A stretch of 64,000 nucleotides of DNA from CAWBRT01 sp963832785 (GTDB lineage: Bacteria > Acidobacteriota > Terriglobia > Terriglobales > Acidobacteriaceae): positions 1,922,001 to 1,986,000 of the forward strand of contig CAWHVF010000005.1 in NCBI GenBank assembly GCA_963832785.1, in the 5' to 3' direction. The first letter of the stretch is position 1. Every line of letters starts with the position of its first letter. A program made the translations under genes and the position numbers. Positions 51,801 to 64,000 of the stretch are shown in pieces. Under the pieces are notes generated by a model, which ran no database searches, was not told where the DNA came from, and saw nothing but the letters and a program-made list of their open reading frames with translations.

Positions 51801-53288
51801 CTATTTTCTGTGCCAGCGCACGCCGTCCTTGGTGTTTTCCAAAATCACGCCCTGCTCGGCCAGTTGCTGGCGGATGGCGTCGGAGCGTTTGAAGTCCCTG
51901 GCTTTGCGGGCGGCGACGTGCTGGGCTACCAGCTCTTCCACCTGGGCGTCGCTAAGCGCGGCGGAGCGAGCCAGATCGCGGACGGCGGGAGAAATCTTGT
52001 CCTGCAAGCCTTCAGTCTCGGCCCAGGCGAGTATGCGGCGAACCTTCTCCGCATCGTCATCGTGCAACACGGAAAAGATTTCGTCGAACTTCGTCAAGGC
52101 CTCCAGCAGCGCCGGAACGTTCGCCTGGCGCACCTCGCCGCGGTCGGCGGCGGCGTTGACATCGCGCACCAGGTCGAAGATGGCGCCCAGCGCCTGGGCG
52201 GTGTTGAGGTCATCTTCCATGGCAGTGCGCATGGCGGCGATGGTCTGGACGGCCAGTTGGGCGATGGCGTCGTTGCTGCCCTCGGGCAGGCGCTCGGTTT
52301 CCAAGCGCAGCTTGAAGTTGCGCAGCCGCTCGACCGAGTTGGCGGCCTGCGTGAGGCCGTCGAAGGTGAAGTTCAACTGCTTGCGATAGGGGACCGAGGC
52401 CAGCAGGAAGCGAATGGCCGAGGGTTTGTGGCCCATCAGCACCAGGTCGCGCAGGGTGTAGAAGTTGCCCAGCGACTTGGACATCTTCTCGCCTTCGACC
52501 AGCAGGAAACGCGCATGCACCCAGTAGTGCGCGAACTCTTTGCCGGTGAGCGCCTCCGACTGGGCGATTTCGTTTTCATGGTGAGGAAAGATCAGGTCCT
52601 CGCCGCCGAGATGGATGTCGAAACTCTCGCCCAGGTACTGCATGCTCATGGTGGAGCACTCGATGTGCCAGCCGGGGCGTCCGGGGCCGATCTCGGTCTC
52701 CCAGCTCTGCTCGCCGGGCTTGGGCGACTTCCACAGGGCGAAGTCGCGGGCGTTGTCCTTGTCGTATTCGTCCACGTCGACGCGCGCCCCGTCGGCCATG
52801 CCGGCGAAGTCCTTCTTGCTCAGCTTGCCGTAGGCGGGAAAGGTGGAGATGCGGAAATAGTATGAGCCCTCATCGGCGCGGTAGGCGTGGCCCTGGCTGA
52901 CCAGCCGGGCGATGAAGTGCGCCATCTGCGGAATGTGATCGGTGGCGCGCACCAGCAGCTCGGGACTTTCCAGGTTGAGCGTGGCCATGTCGTCCAGAAA
53001 GGCCTGGGTGAACTTGCGCGTATATTCGGCGATGGGCACGCCCTTCTGCATGGCGTTGCGGATGATCTTGTCGTCGACGTCGGTGATGTTCATGACGTGC
53101 TTGAGCCGGTAGCCGCTCTGGCGCAGGAAACGGCGCAGCACGTCGACGGCGATGAAGGTGCGGAAGTTGCCAATGTGGCCGTAGTCGTAGACCGTCAGCC
53201 CGCAGGCGTACATGCGCACCAGATTGTCCTGGGCAGGGCGGAATACATCGACTTTGCCGGAGAGCGTGTTATAGAGCTGAAGCGCCAT
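51801..53288 (-). CDS. cysS: Cysteine-tRNA ligase
   Basis: 495 residues, class I synthetase charging tRNA-Cys. The catalytic zinc cysteine is in VRMYACGLTVYDYGHIGNFRT, which also carries the HIGH motif (GHIGN). MNITDVDDKIIRNA follows, a second zinc cysteine is in WHIECSTMSMQYLG, HHENEIAQSEA is complete, and the KMSKS motif is GEKMSKSLGNF (residues about 265-275). The C-terminal DALR-type domain ends with QGVILENTKDGVRWHRK. The reading frame is intact. Start ATG 53288. Confidence 0.95.
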   Translation of the reverse strand: MALQLYNTLSGKVDVFRPAQDNLVRMYACGLTVYDYGHIGNFRTFIAVDVLRRFLRQSGYRLKHVMNITDVDDKIIRNAMQKGVPIAEYTRKFTQAFLDDMATLNLESPELLVRATDHIPQMAHFIARLVSQGHAYRADEGSYYFRISTFPAYGKLSKKDFAGMADGARVDVDEYDKDNARDFALWKSPKPGEQSWETEIGPGRPGWHIECSTMSMQYLGESFDIHLGGEDLIFPHHENEIAQSEALTGKEFAHYWVHARFLLVEGEKMSKSLGNFYTLRDLVLMGHKPSAIRFLLASVPYRKQLNFTFDGLTQAANSVERLRNFKLRLETERLPEGSNDAIAQLAVQTIAAMRTAMEDDLNTAQALGAIFDLVRDVNAAADRGEVRQANVPALLEALTKFDEIFSVLHDDDAEKVRRILAWAETEGLQDKISPAVRDLARSAALSDAQVEELVAQHVAARKARDFKRSDAIRQQLAEQGVILENTKDGVRWHRK

Positions 53289-53447
53289 GTGAGTTGAATC
53301 TTTGATTCTAGGGATAGAAGCGGGCAGGGGTCAAACACCACCCCAACAAGCGCAACCGCGGCGCTTGTCGGGGGCCCCGGTTCACGTCGTTTTTACATTT
53401 CACGTGTGGACAACCGTATACCCTCAGTAGCTTAACCCCGCGCCTCT

Positions 53448-53568
53448 ACAGGCTGCGGAAAAACAGATTTAGGGCGGACGTGACGACAAGATCTTGTGAG
53501 CGATTGTTGTAGTAGCCACAGCCCGTAGCGCCTCGCTTGTTGCTTCGGCGCGTTTTTCCGCAGCCTGT
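53448..53568. mobile_element. Short element with perfect 16-base terminal inverted repeats (MITE-like)
   Basis: ACAGGCTGCGGAAAAA (53448-53463) and TTTTTCCGCAGCCTGT (53553-53568) are perfect inverted copies enclosing an element of 121 bases without coding capacity. The size and ends resemble a miniature transposable element whose transposase is elsewhere. A clear target duplication is not visible. It lies in the 430-base gap 53289-53718, which holds no gene. Confidence 0.6.
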
Positions 53569-53718
53569 CTAGCCGGAAGAGCCCGGCTTAAGTACGCGAT
53601 CCGCTAAATCCTTGATTCTCTTATCCCTGTCCCCTGATCCTTGACCCCTGTTCGACGCATCAGAGTAGTAGGGTCATTTGCTGCAGGAACCCTGCAAACC
53701 GCGTCCGGAGATTCTGAA

Positions 53719-55062
53719 ATGAGCACCACCATGCTTGCCGGGCCAAATATCCGCACCAGGCTGCCCGGCCCTAATGCCAGGCGGGTTCTGGAGGCCGACA
53801 ACCGGCTGATTTCGCCCTCCTATACGCGCGCTTACCCGCTGGTAGCGCGGCGCGGACGCGGCCTGCTGGTGGAGGATGTGGACGGAAACGAGTTCCTGGA
53901 CTTCGCCGCCGGAATCGCCGTGGTCGCCACCGGTCATTGCCATCCGGAGGTGGTAAAGGCCATTCAGCGGCAGGCGGAGGAGCTGATCCACATCTCAGGC
54001 ACCAACTTCTATTACCCGCAACTGGTGGAGCTGGCCGAGCGGCTGTCAGCCATAGCGCCCATGCCGGGACCGCACCGCTTCCACTACGGGAACTCGGGCA
54101 CAGAGGCCATCGAGGCAGCCCTGAAGCTGGCCCGCTATCATACCCGGCGGCAGTGGATCATTGCCTTTCATGGCAGCTTCCACGGCCGCACCATGGGGGC
54201 GCTGTCGCTTACCTGCTCGAAGGTGCAGCAGCGCCGGCGATTTTCGCCGCTGGTTCCCGGCGTGATACATGCGCCCTTTCCCAACCTCTACCGCCGCCCG
54301 GAGGGAAGCGACCCCGTGGCCTACGCGCGCCAGACAGCGCGCTACATCGAAGAGGTTATCTTTCGCACGGAAATGCCACCGGAGGAGTGCGCCGCCATCT
54401 TCGTCGAGCCCATACAGGGCGAGGGCGGATACCTGCCGGCGCCGGCGGCCTTCATGCAGGAGCTGCGGCGCATCTGCGACCACCACGGCATCCTGCTGGT
54501 GGTGGACGAGGTTCAGTCCGGCATGGGGCGCAGCGGCCGGTGGTGGGCGGTTGAGCATACCGGAGTCGCGCCCGACATGGTGTGCATCGCCAAAGGAATC
54601 GCCAGCGGCCTGCCGCTGAGCGTGCTGATGACGCGGGCGGAGATCATGGACTGGGTTCCGGGTTCGCATGCCTCGACCTTCGGCGGCAACCCGGTGGCGA
54701 TTGCGGCGGCGCTGGCCACGCTCGACGTGCTGGAGCGCGAAGGCATGCGCAATTCCGATCTGGTGGGGCGCCACATCATGGAGCGCACGCGCCATTGGGC
54801 CTCTGAGCTGCCGCTGGTGGGCGAGGTGCGCGGGCACGGGTTAATGATCGGGGTCGAGTTGGTCGCCGACAAAGCAGCCAAGACGCCGGCTGGCGAGGAG
54901 CGCGACCGGGTGATTCAGATGGCCTTCGAAAAAGGAGTGCTGTTGCTGGGCGCCGGACCGAGCACCATTCGCCTGGCGCCGCCGCTGATTGTCAGCCGCG
55001 AGCAGGCCGACCTGGCGCTGGACGTGCTGAAAGAATGCATTCGCGAGGTTGAGAGGGCATGA
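53719..55062 (+). CDS. Class III PLP-dependent aminotransferase
   Basis: 447 residues. The family is clear from YGNSGTEAIEAALKLARYHT, AFHGSFHGRTMGALSLT (residues about 147-163), IFVEPIQGEGGY, LLVVDEVQSGMGRSG (PLP-binding Asp) and the Schiff-base lysine in CIAKGIASGLPLS. FGGNPVAIAAALATLDVL follows. It looks most like 4-aminobutyrate or acetylornithine/ornithine type enzymes acting on a terminal amine. The exact substrate is open. ATG 53719 has GGAG before it; the upstream frame to 53641 is not family-like. Confidence 0.87.
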   Translation: MSTTMLAGPNIRTRLPGPNARRVLEADNRLISPSYTRAYPLVARRGRGLLVEDVDGNEFLDFAAGIAVVATGHCHPEVVKAIQRQAEELIHISGTNFYYPQLVELAERLSAIAPMPGPHRFHYGNSGTEAIEAALKLARYHTRRQWIIAFHGSFHGRTMGALSLTCSKVQQRRRFSPLVPGVIHAPFPNLYRRPEGSDPVAYARQTARYIEEVIFRTEMPPEECAAIFVEPIQGEGGYLPAPAAFMQELRRICDHHGILLVVDEVQSGMGRSGRWWAVEHTGVAPDMVCIAKGIASGLPLSVLMTRAEIMDWVPGSHASTFGGNPVAIAAALATLDVLEREGMRNSDLVGRHIMERTRHWASELPLVGEVRGHGLMIGVELVADKAAKTPAGEERDRVIQMAFEKGVLLLGAGPSTIRLAPPLIVSREQADLALDVLKECIREVERA

Positions 55063-55159
55063 GCGTCTCGGGTGCAAGCGAGAGCCCGCAGGCGAAATCC
55101 TGAGCGAAGTGAAGGATCTCTATAGCGAATCAGGTTTTGGTGTAGCCGTATTTTCAGGG

Positions 55160-55338
55160 TGTCATGCTGAGCGCTCCGCAGGAGATGCGAAGCATCCTCA
55201 GGCACTCACTCCACTCCGCACCGCCTGGAGTTTCCGATAAAAACCTTTAACTTCATCTTGCCCAAGCAGTAATGGGATGCTTCGGTCCGCCACCCCGGCA
55301 AACGCAATCCGGGGCCCCCGGCGGGCCTCAGCATGACA
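55160..55338 (+). repeat. Palindromic dispersed element, copy 3
   Basis: It begins TGTCATGCTGAGCG and ends CTCAGCATGACA, with GAAGCATCC inverted as GGGATGCTTCGG. The centre GGAGTTTCCGATAAAAACC corresponds to the core of copy 1 in the same orientation. It fills the 317-base gap between the aminotransferase and the convergent LysE gene. Confidence 0.7.
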
Positions 55339-55379
55339 CCTCGAAAAACGGAAGCGCGTGAAACGGAAAGCGATCTTTT

Positions 55380-56036
55380 TCACCCTCGCTTGAGCGCCAG
55401 GGTCAGCGCGCCGGCGCCGATCAGGGCGCAACCGCCGGCATAGCCTACGCGTCGCTGCGCCGAGGCCGTCGAAAACCAGTCCCCCACCAGTCCCGCCACG
55501 CAACTATACGTCCCCGAATTCAGAACACTGAGGCAGGTAAAGGTAGCCAGCAGGATTCCGCTCTGCAGCAGGAAAGAGCCGTGCGGGGAGATGAATTGCG
55601 GGACGAACGCAATAAAAAACAGAATGCTCTTCGGATTGGAAACGGTGATTGCCCAAGCCTTGCCGAAACGCGTCACCAGGGTTGGGGCCTTTGTCCTGGC
55701 GAAGGCGGCATCGGTCGAGGACGTGCTGGGAGCGAGTTGCGCCTTGGCCCGTCGTGCCTGCAGGATGGAGCGCGCGCCCAGGTAGACGAGATAGCAGCCG
55801 CCCAGGGTCTTGAGCACGGTGAAGGCGGCGGCCGAGGCGCGCAGCAGCGCGCCAGCACCCGCCAAGGACAATGCCATGGCAATCGCGTCGGCCGAGCCCA
55901 CGCCGGCCACCGTGGCCCACGCTCGCCGCGAGCCATTGGCCAGGGCATCGCCCACCACCAGCAGGACGGTCGGCCCCGGAATCACAAGTAACACGGCGCT
56001 GGCCGCGACAAAGGCCAGCCAGGTATGCAAGGTCAT
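55380..56036 (-). CDS. LysE/RhtB-family exporter
   Basis: 218 residues with six hydrophobic segments. The family start is LAFVAASAVLLVIPGPTVLLVVGDALANG (residues about 6-34), with the PGPT motif; GKAWAITVSNPKSILFFIAFVPQFI is the conserved NPK region (residues about 125-149). Members export amino acids such as homoserine, threonine or lysine. The cargo cannot be told from the sequence. It is single and convergent with the aminotransferase. Confidence 0.85.
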   Translation of the reverse strand: MTLHTWLAFVAASAVLLVIPGPTVLLVVGDALANGSRRAWATVAGVGSADAIAMALSLAGAGALLRASAAAFTVLKTLGGCYLVYLGARSILQARRAKAQLAPSTSSTDAAFARTKAPTLVTRFGKAWAITVSNPKSILFFIAFVPQFISPHGSFLLQSGILLATFTCLSVLNSGTYSCVAGLVGDWFSTASAQRRVGYAGGCALIGAGALTLALKRG

Positions 56037-56111
56037 AAGAAGTGCTCGCCGGCAAGTTTGCCACCCAGCTTAGCACGCCGCGGCAAATTGACAGGCCTCT
56101 TGGCTGAGCGG

Positions 56112-56152
56112 CCCCACGTCAGCCAAAAGCACGGCGGGGCGTGGGGGCACCC
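56112..56152 (+). repeat. CCCCACGTC...GCGTGGGGGCACCC hairpin repeat
   Basis: CCCCACGTCAGCC pairs with GGCGGGGCGTGGGG around AAAAGCAC, with the tail GGCACCC. It lies between lysE and purB and is one of the dispersed hairpin copies. Confidence 0.6.
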
Positions 56153-56205
56153 TCGTTTTACGAATTCTCGTCTTAAAACTTCAAACTGACTTATCAATCA
56201 ATCGT

Positions 56206-57528
<1,323 letters not shown>

Positions 57529-57698
57529 GGTGCGGCTCCTTCCTGCCTGGCCAAGCCAGCCGGAGCACCAGCCAAGGGCAGTTTCCTATTGGTTGGGGTG
57601 TAGCGGCCAGCTATTGCCGGGGGCCCCTTTTGCATCTAACTCTGATTCTGACTTGTTGAATAACCGACAACCGTATTCTAACTGCTGTATTCGGCAAA

Positions 57699-58208
57699 AT
57701 GTGGAGTCTTCTGATGGCAAGCTCCGGCGAGCTGGAACGTGGTGACTATCAAGCCCTCTCCGCCTTTCGCTACCGCATCCGCAAATTCCTGCGCTTCAGC
57801 GAAGCGGCGGCGCGGAAAGCGGGCATAGAGCCGCAGCATCATCAACTGATGCTGGCGGTGAAGGGGCTCCCCAACGGGACGCCAGCCACGGTGGGCGAAA
57901 TCGCCGAACGGCTGCAGGTCCAGCACCATAGTTCGGTCGAGCTCATCAACCGCCTGGTGGAGCAGGGGCTGGTGCAACGCAAGCGCGCCGCGGAAGACCG
58001 CCGCCAGGTGCTCATCTCTCTGACCGTGCGCGGTGAGCGCATCCTGCGCGAGCTTTCGCTCCACCATCGCAAGGAGTTGCAAGCCGGGGCGCCGGAGTTG
58101 ATCGCGGCACTGCAACGCATCCTGGGCAAACGGCGGCCCCAGGCCGGCGCGGACGCGCCTGTACGGCGCCGCGGGGAACAGAAACGGCCCTCCACACGCC
58201 AGCGGTAG
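57699..58208 (+). CDS. MarR-family transcription regulator
   Basis: 169 residues. The winged helix is TVGEIAERLQVQHHSSVELINRLVEQGLVQRKRAAEDRRQVLISLT (residues about 66-110), with the wing motif EDRRQV. Helices before and after serve dimerisation. The C-terminus is basic and low-complexity. The ligand is unknown. It is transcribed away from purB; whether it acts on the dehydrogenase 360 bases downstream cannot be told. Confidence 0.85.
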   Translation: MWSLLMASSGELERGDYQALSAFRYRIRKFLRFSEAAARKAGIEPQHHQLMLAVKGLPNGTPATVGEIAERLQVQHHSSVELINRLVEQGLVQRKRAAEDRRQVLISLTVRGERILRELSLHHRKELQAGAPELIAALQRILGKRRPQAGADAPVRRRGEQKRPSTRQR

Positions 58209-58259
58209 TCTCAGACGCGTTAAACGTGATTTTTCCTCATCTAGCTCTGGGCAAACTAT

Positions 58260-58462
58260 CCCGCCCCAGCAAAAGAAGAGCTAGGGCGGGGCACCCGCGT
58301 TTTCACATCCCCTTTCGGGGGGGACATCCGGCCCTCTTCCGTCTGGCGGATGGTAGTGGGGCAATTTGAAGGGTGCCCCAGGTTCCGCGCCGCGCTTTTC
58401 GGCGCTAACCTGGGGAATTGGTCCCACGTCAGCCCAAAAGCAGGGCGGGACGTGGGGCACCC
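58260..58462. repeat. Three hairpin repeats in tandem
   Basis: The 363-base gap 58209-58571 holds three copies of the hairpin family. Copy one is 58260-58296 (CCGCCCCAGC with GCTAGGGCGGGG, tail GGGGCACCC). Copy two is 58371-58415, inverted (GGGTGCCCCAGGTT with AACCTGGGG). Copy three is 58422-58462 (CCCACGTC with GACGTGGG, tail GGGGCACCC). The arms differ between copies but pair within each. Confidence 0.7.
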
Positions 58463-58571
58463 GTTGTTGTGGAAATTCAAATTGACCCACTACTTGGCGG
58501 ATGAACTTCTTTGCTTTCCCGGCATCAGCAGTTACTATTTTCTGTCACGTTCAACAATCAGGAGAAATGAC

Positions 58572-59675
58572 ATGCGGCATTACAAGATAGCGGTGGTGCC
58601 CGGCGACGGCATCGGGCAGGAGGTAATTTCCGAGGGCGTGAAGTCCCTGCAGGCGCTGGCCGAGCTGGACGGCGGCTTGAAGTTCGAAACCCGGGAGTTC
58701 GACTGGGGCTCCGAGCGCTATCTGAAGAAGGGCGAAATGATGCCCGCCGACGCGCTGAAGACCGTCGAGAGCGAGGGCTTTTCCGCCATTCTACTGGGCC
58801 CGGTAGGCGACCCGCGCATCCCCGACCACGTCTCCCTTTGGGGCCTGCTGCTGCCCTTCCGCCAGGGCTTCGATCAGTACATCAACCTCCGGCCGGTGCG
58901 GCTGCTGGAGGGCGTTCCCGGCCCGCTGGCGGGCAAGGGGTCCAAGGATATCGATTTCATCTGCGTGCGCGAGAACGTCGAGGGCGAATACTGCGGCAGC
59001 GGCGGCCGCATGTACAAGGGAACTGCCGACGAGATCGCCACGCAAACCGCCGTCTTCACCCGGCGCGGGACCGAGCGCGTGATCCGCTACGCCTTCGAAT
59101 ATGCGCGCCAGCACAAGCTCAAGAAGGTGACCAGCGCCACCAAGTCGAACGCCATCAACTACAGCATGGTTTTCTGGGATGACATTTTCCGGGAAGTGGC
59201 CGGCAAATATCCGGACATCGCGCACGAGCAGCAGTTGATCGACTCCCTGTGCGCGCGCTTCGTCATGAAGCCGGAGAGCCTGGACGTGGTGGTCGCCTCC
59301 AACCTGTTCGGCGACATCCTGACCGACCTGGGAGCAGCCATCGCCGGCAGCATGGGTTTGGCTCCCAGCGCCAACCTAAACCCCGAAAGACGCTACCCAA
59401 GCCTGTTCCAGGCGATCCACGGCTCGGCGCCGGATATCGCCGGCAAGGGCATCTCGAACCCCATCGCCACCCTGTGGTCGATTTCCATGATGCTGGACCA
59501 CCTGGGAGAAGCGGCGCTGGGAGCCGCTTTACTGGCGGCCATCGAGAAGGTGCTGGTGGCCGGACAGGTGCGCACCCCGGACCTGGGCGGGAAGGCCACC
59601 ACCCGGCAGCTCGGGCAGGCGATTCTGGATGCGCTGAAGAAGCCCAAGAAGGCATCGGGAGTGAGCTCGCGGTAG
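58572..59675 (+). CDS. Isocitrate/isopropylmalate dehydrogenase family, tartrate/D-malate type
   Basis: 367 residues. It belongs to the NAD(P)-dependent beta-decarboxylating dehydrogenases. KIAVVPGDGIGQEVISEG is at the N-terminus. DHVSLWGLLLPFRQGFDQYINLRPVRLL (residues about 80-107) is typical of the tartrate dehydrogenase / D-malate dehydrogenase branch, not LeuB. Catalytic Lys and metal Asp lie in KKVTSATKSNAINYS and SNLFGDILTDLGAAIAGSMGLAPS. ATG 58572 has AGGAGAAATGAC upstream; the open frame further up runs through repeats. Confidence 0.87.
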   Translation: MRHYKIAVVPGDGIGQEVISEGVKSLQALAELDGGLKFETREFDWGSERYLKKGEMMPADALKTVESEGFSAILLGPVGDPRIPDHVSLWGLLLPFRQGFDQYINLRPVRLLEGVPGPLAGKGSKDIDFICVRENVEGEYCGSGGRMYKGTADEIATQTAVFTRRGTERVIRYAFEYARQHKLKKVTSATKSNAINYSMVFWDDIFREVAGKYPDIAHEQQLIDSLCARFVMKPESLDVVVASNLFGDILTDLGAAIAGSMGLAPSANLNPERRYPSLFQAIHGSAPDIAGKGISNPIATLWSISMMLDHLGEAALGAALLAAIEKVLVAGQVRTPDLGGKATTRQLGQAILDALKKPKKASGVSSR

Positions 59676-59692
59676 GCGTGCTTGGCACGCCC

Positions 59693-59714
59693 GCCCAGCC
59701 GGGGACGGCTGGGC
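59693..59714 (+). repeat. GCCCAGCC/GGCTGGGC hairpin repeat
   Basis: GCCCAGCCG (59693-59701) pairs with CGGCTGGGC (59706-59714) around GGGA, followed by CTACG. It is the same unit as at 42078 and 7894. Confidence 0.65.
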
Positions 59715-59757
59715 CTACGCGTGGCGGCCGGGCCTGTGTGAATGATGCTTTGAAAAT

Positions 59758-59787
59758 AAAAGCTCCCGGAAAATTCCGGGAGCTTTT
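59758..59787. terminator. Bidirectional terminator between dehydrogenase and clpC
   Basis: AAAAGCTCCCGGAA (59758-59771) and TTCCGGGAGCTTTT (59774-59787) form a perfect 14-base palindrome with A and T runs on both sides. It suits an intrinsic terminator for both convergent genes. Confidence 0.75.
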
Positions 59788-59816
59788 GGTTTTGCATGCG
59801 CCTGGACGCGCGCCGA

Positions 59817-62265
<2,449 letters not shown>

Positions 62266-62515
62266 TTCGCTTCTCCGAAGGCCCTTGAACCGGCCACCCC
62301 CGCCCCGGGCGAACCGGGCGGCAATCGCCGCCTAACGTTTCCCCGGGAGGTAAACCGGGCGGGAGGCAAAGCCCTAATCCCCCACCTTGAAACCTATTAT
62401 TTCTCTTCCTCTTTTCAACCGCCATCGAACCCAGTCTTTATTCCACCTTCGTCATCCCAGCGCATTTCACTTTCGTTATCCCCAGCCGCAGGCGGAAGCG
62501 GCTGCTGTCTCCAGG
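62266..62515. other. 250-base gap between lolD and clpC
   Basis: No gene is seen here. The clpC promoter must lie in the part near 62266-62400, but no clear box is visible. No heat-shock CIRCE repeat was found. Confidence 0.4.
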
Positions 62516-63223
62516 TTACACCGGCAACGACTCTGGTGCGACTTCCTCGATGCGCCCGGCATGCAGCAGCAGCACCCGATGGCACCGCCGGGCGAAGGCG
62601 AGGTTGTGAGTCACTATCAGGGAGGTCAGCCGGCATTCGGCATGCAGCCGGGCGATCAGGGCAAAGACCACGTCCGCCGTGCGCACGTCAAGGTCGCCAG
62701 TAGGCTCGTCCGCCATCAGCAACCGTGGCCTGGTAACCAGCGCCCGGGCCAACGAGACGCGCTGCTGCTCGCCCCCGGAAAGCTCGCCGGAGCGATGATG
62801 GCCTCGCTCCGCCAGTCCCACCTCGCGCAACCAGTTGGCCGCCTCGGCTTCCGCCTTGCGCCGCGCACAACCGCGCAGCATCAGCGGCATGGCAATATTT
62901 TCCAGCGCCGTGAACTCGGGCAGCAGGTAATGAAACTGCCAGACAAACCCGATTTCACGGTTGCGGAACTCGGCGGCGGCTTCCTGGGATAAGGAGCGAA
63001 GACTGAGGTTGCCGCAGTATATGTCGCCTTCGGTGGGGCTATCAAGCGTGCCCAGCAAATGCAGCAAAGTGCTCTTGCCGGTGCCCGATTCGCCTACGAT
63101 GGCCAGCATTTCTCCCGTATGCACCTGGAAAGACAGGTTTTCAAAGAGCACTAACTCGGAGCTTCCGGAACGGAATACCTTCTTCAGCCCGTCAGCTCGC
63201 AAAAAGACATCGTCTCCTGCCAT
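62516..63223 (-). CDS. LolD/MacB-type ABC transporter ATP-binding protein
   Basis: 235 residues. Walker A is GESGTGKSTLLHLLGTLD, the signature is LSGGEQQRVSLARAL, Walker B is LLMADEPTGDLD, and the switch histidine is in VTHNLAFARR. The GTLDSPTEGDI and FVWQFHYLLPEFTALENIAMPL segments are typical of the LolD group, which drives lipoprotein release from the inner membrane. The FtsX/LolC-type permease is encoded just upstream on the same strand. ATG 63223 is taken; a longer start at 63286 would add 21 residues. Confidence 0.85.
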   Translation of the reverse strand: MAGDDVFLRADGLKKVFRSGSSELVLFENLSFQVHTGEMLAIVGESGTGKSTLLHLLGTLDSPTEGDIYCGNLSLRSLSQEAAAEFRNREIGFVWQFHYLLPEFTALENIAMPLMLRGCARRKAEAEAANWLREVGLAERGHHRSGELSGGEQQRVSLARALVTRPRLLMADEPTGDLDVRTADVVFALIARLHAECRLTSLIVTHNLAFARRCHRVLLLHAGRIEEVAPESLPV

Positions 63224-63547
63224 TAGATGCGGGTAGCTCCATTCCCGGTTCAGGGTCCCCAGCCTATTATCGGCAACAACCCTCATGGAAATTAGAACAC
63301 GAGGGGCGGAAAAAGTTCACCAAATTAGCCCCGCAGACGGCACTACGCTTGCGTGGTGCGGGAAAATGCCGCAGTTGCGCTGCGCCGCCCGCGCGCTGTC
63401 GAGCAGCGCGGCATCCAAGGCAGGCGTGCCCTGGCCTGAAATGATATTGACGTTTTAAGAGCACCATCCGGCTATTCATATTTTCTATTACAACGATCAG
63501 TTCTGGAGCTGAAGGGACAGCCGGTCCGTAGACCGGCGCTACGTGAA

Positions 63548-64000
63548 TCACTCGTAGCGCAACGCTTCGGCGGGAAGAATTCTGGAGGCCGAGTACGACG
63601 GGTAGATGGTGGCAATGAAGCTCACTCCCAACGCCACCAGGGAGACCAGCACCCCATCCAAAAGTCGGGGGGCGAAGGGCACGTAATCAATCGAGTAAAC
63701 CTCGGCAGATAGAGAGATCAGCCGGTAGTGGCCGCCTGCCCACGACAGGCAGTAGCCGAGCGCCAGTCCGATCAGCGTGCCGATCACGCCGATGAGCATG
63801 CCTTGCAGGATGAAAATGCGCCGCACCTGGCGCGTGGTGGCGCCCATGGAGACCAGCACGGCGATGTCCTTGGTTTTTTCCATCACCATCATGATCAGCG
63901 AGATGAGGATGTTGAGGGCAGCGACGAAGACGATCAGGCCGATGGTGATCAGGGTGACCATGCGCTCCAGGCGCAGGGCGCGGAACAGGGCGCGGTTCTG
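63548..64000 (-). CDS. LolC/LolE-type ABC transporter permease (5' partial)
   Basis: The last 150 residues of an FtsX-fold permease; the N-terminal part is outside the window. Three membrane segments are seen (VTLITIGLIVFVAALNILISLIM, IGVIGTLIGLALGYCL and GVLVSLVALGVSFIATIYPS). The motif KTKDIAVLVSMGATTRQVRRIFILQGMLIG is the conserved FtsX segment and SRILPAEALRYE the usual LolC/E ending. With the ATPase 324 bases downstream it forms a lipoprotein-releasing transporter. In that gap GCCGGTC / GACCGGC (about 63520-63537) forms a small hairpin. Confidence 0.85.
   Translation of the reverse strand, partial: QNRALFRALRLERMVTLITIGLIVFVAALNILISLIMMVMEKTKDIAVLVSMGATTRQVRRIFILQGMLIGVIGTLIGLALGYCLSWAGGHYRLISLSAEVYSIDYVPFAPRLLDGVLVSLVALGVSFIATIYPSYSASRILPAEALRYE

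Noticed and set aside
62266..62400. CIRCE or CtsR operator upstream of clpC
   Set aside because: No matching inverted repeat was visible.

Overview
The window is a GC-rich bacterial chromosome segment, probably from an Acidobacteriota (Terriglobia-like) member. That placement is inferred from gene content (large B12-dependent ribonucleotide reductase, DmsE/PioB-type multihaem cluster, TldD/TldE, YVTN propeller) and from the many small palindromic elements between genes. I have no marker gene that proves it. No rRNA, tRNA or CRISPR was seen.

Layout. 1-4332: a branched-chain amino-acid type ABC importer (substrate-binding protein, LivH, LivM, LivG, LivF). 4400-8090: two small secreted proteins and a gamma-glutamyltransferase. 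8094-13174: TldD/TldE, an NAD(P)H-flavin reductase and a methyltransferase. 13334-24078: LeuS, endonuclease IV, DAHP synthase, a YVTN propeller, a rhomboid-TPR protein, a Tat-exported Cys-rich protein, MurB and a PmtA-like methyltransferase. 24181-32095 (minus strand): an acyl-CoA dehydrogenase / ETF-quinone oxidoreductase / EtfB / EtfA module, split by an AT-richer DUF262-HNH gene. 32349-40344: a degenerate receiver protein, two CRP/FNR-like proteins, then a decahaem cytochrome, a large outer-membrane barrel and a NapC-type heptahaem cytochrome. 40460-49996: GuaA, a hydratase, NrdJ, and the PhoH-YbeY-CorC group. 50499-64000: rpsT with an IS5-family element inserted exactly at its stop codon, CysS, a class III aminotransferase, LysE, PurB, MarR, a tartrate/malate dehydrogenase, ClpC and a LolD/LolC-type exporter.

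How genes work together. The minus-strand ETF module would pass acyl-CoA electrons through EtfAB to the quinone pool. The NapC-type protein, decahaem cytochrome and barrel look like a PioAB/MtoAB-type conduit that could move electrons between quinone and the cell exterior. The two CRP/FNR-like genes lie directly upstream on the same strand and are plausible regulators.

Quality note. At least ten genes or gene candidates carry single-base frameshifts, among them nrdJ (five), aroF and purB (two each), guaA, clpC, nfo and ggt. Each can be restored by adding or removing one base. I treat them as intact genes with probable sequencing or assembly indels.
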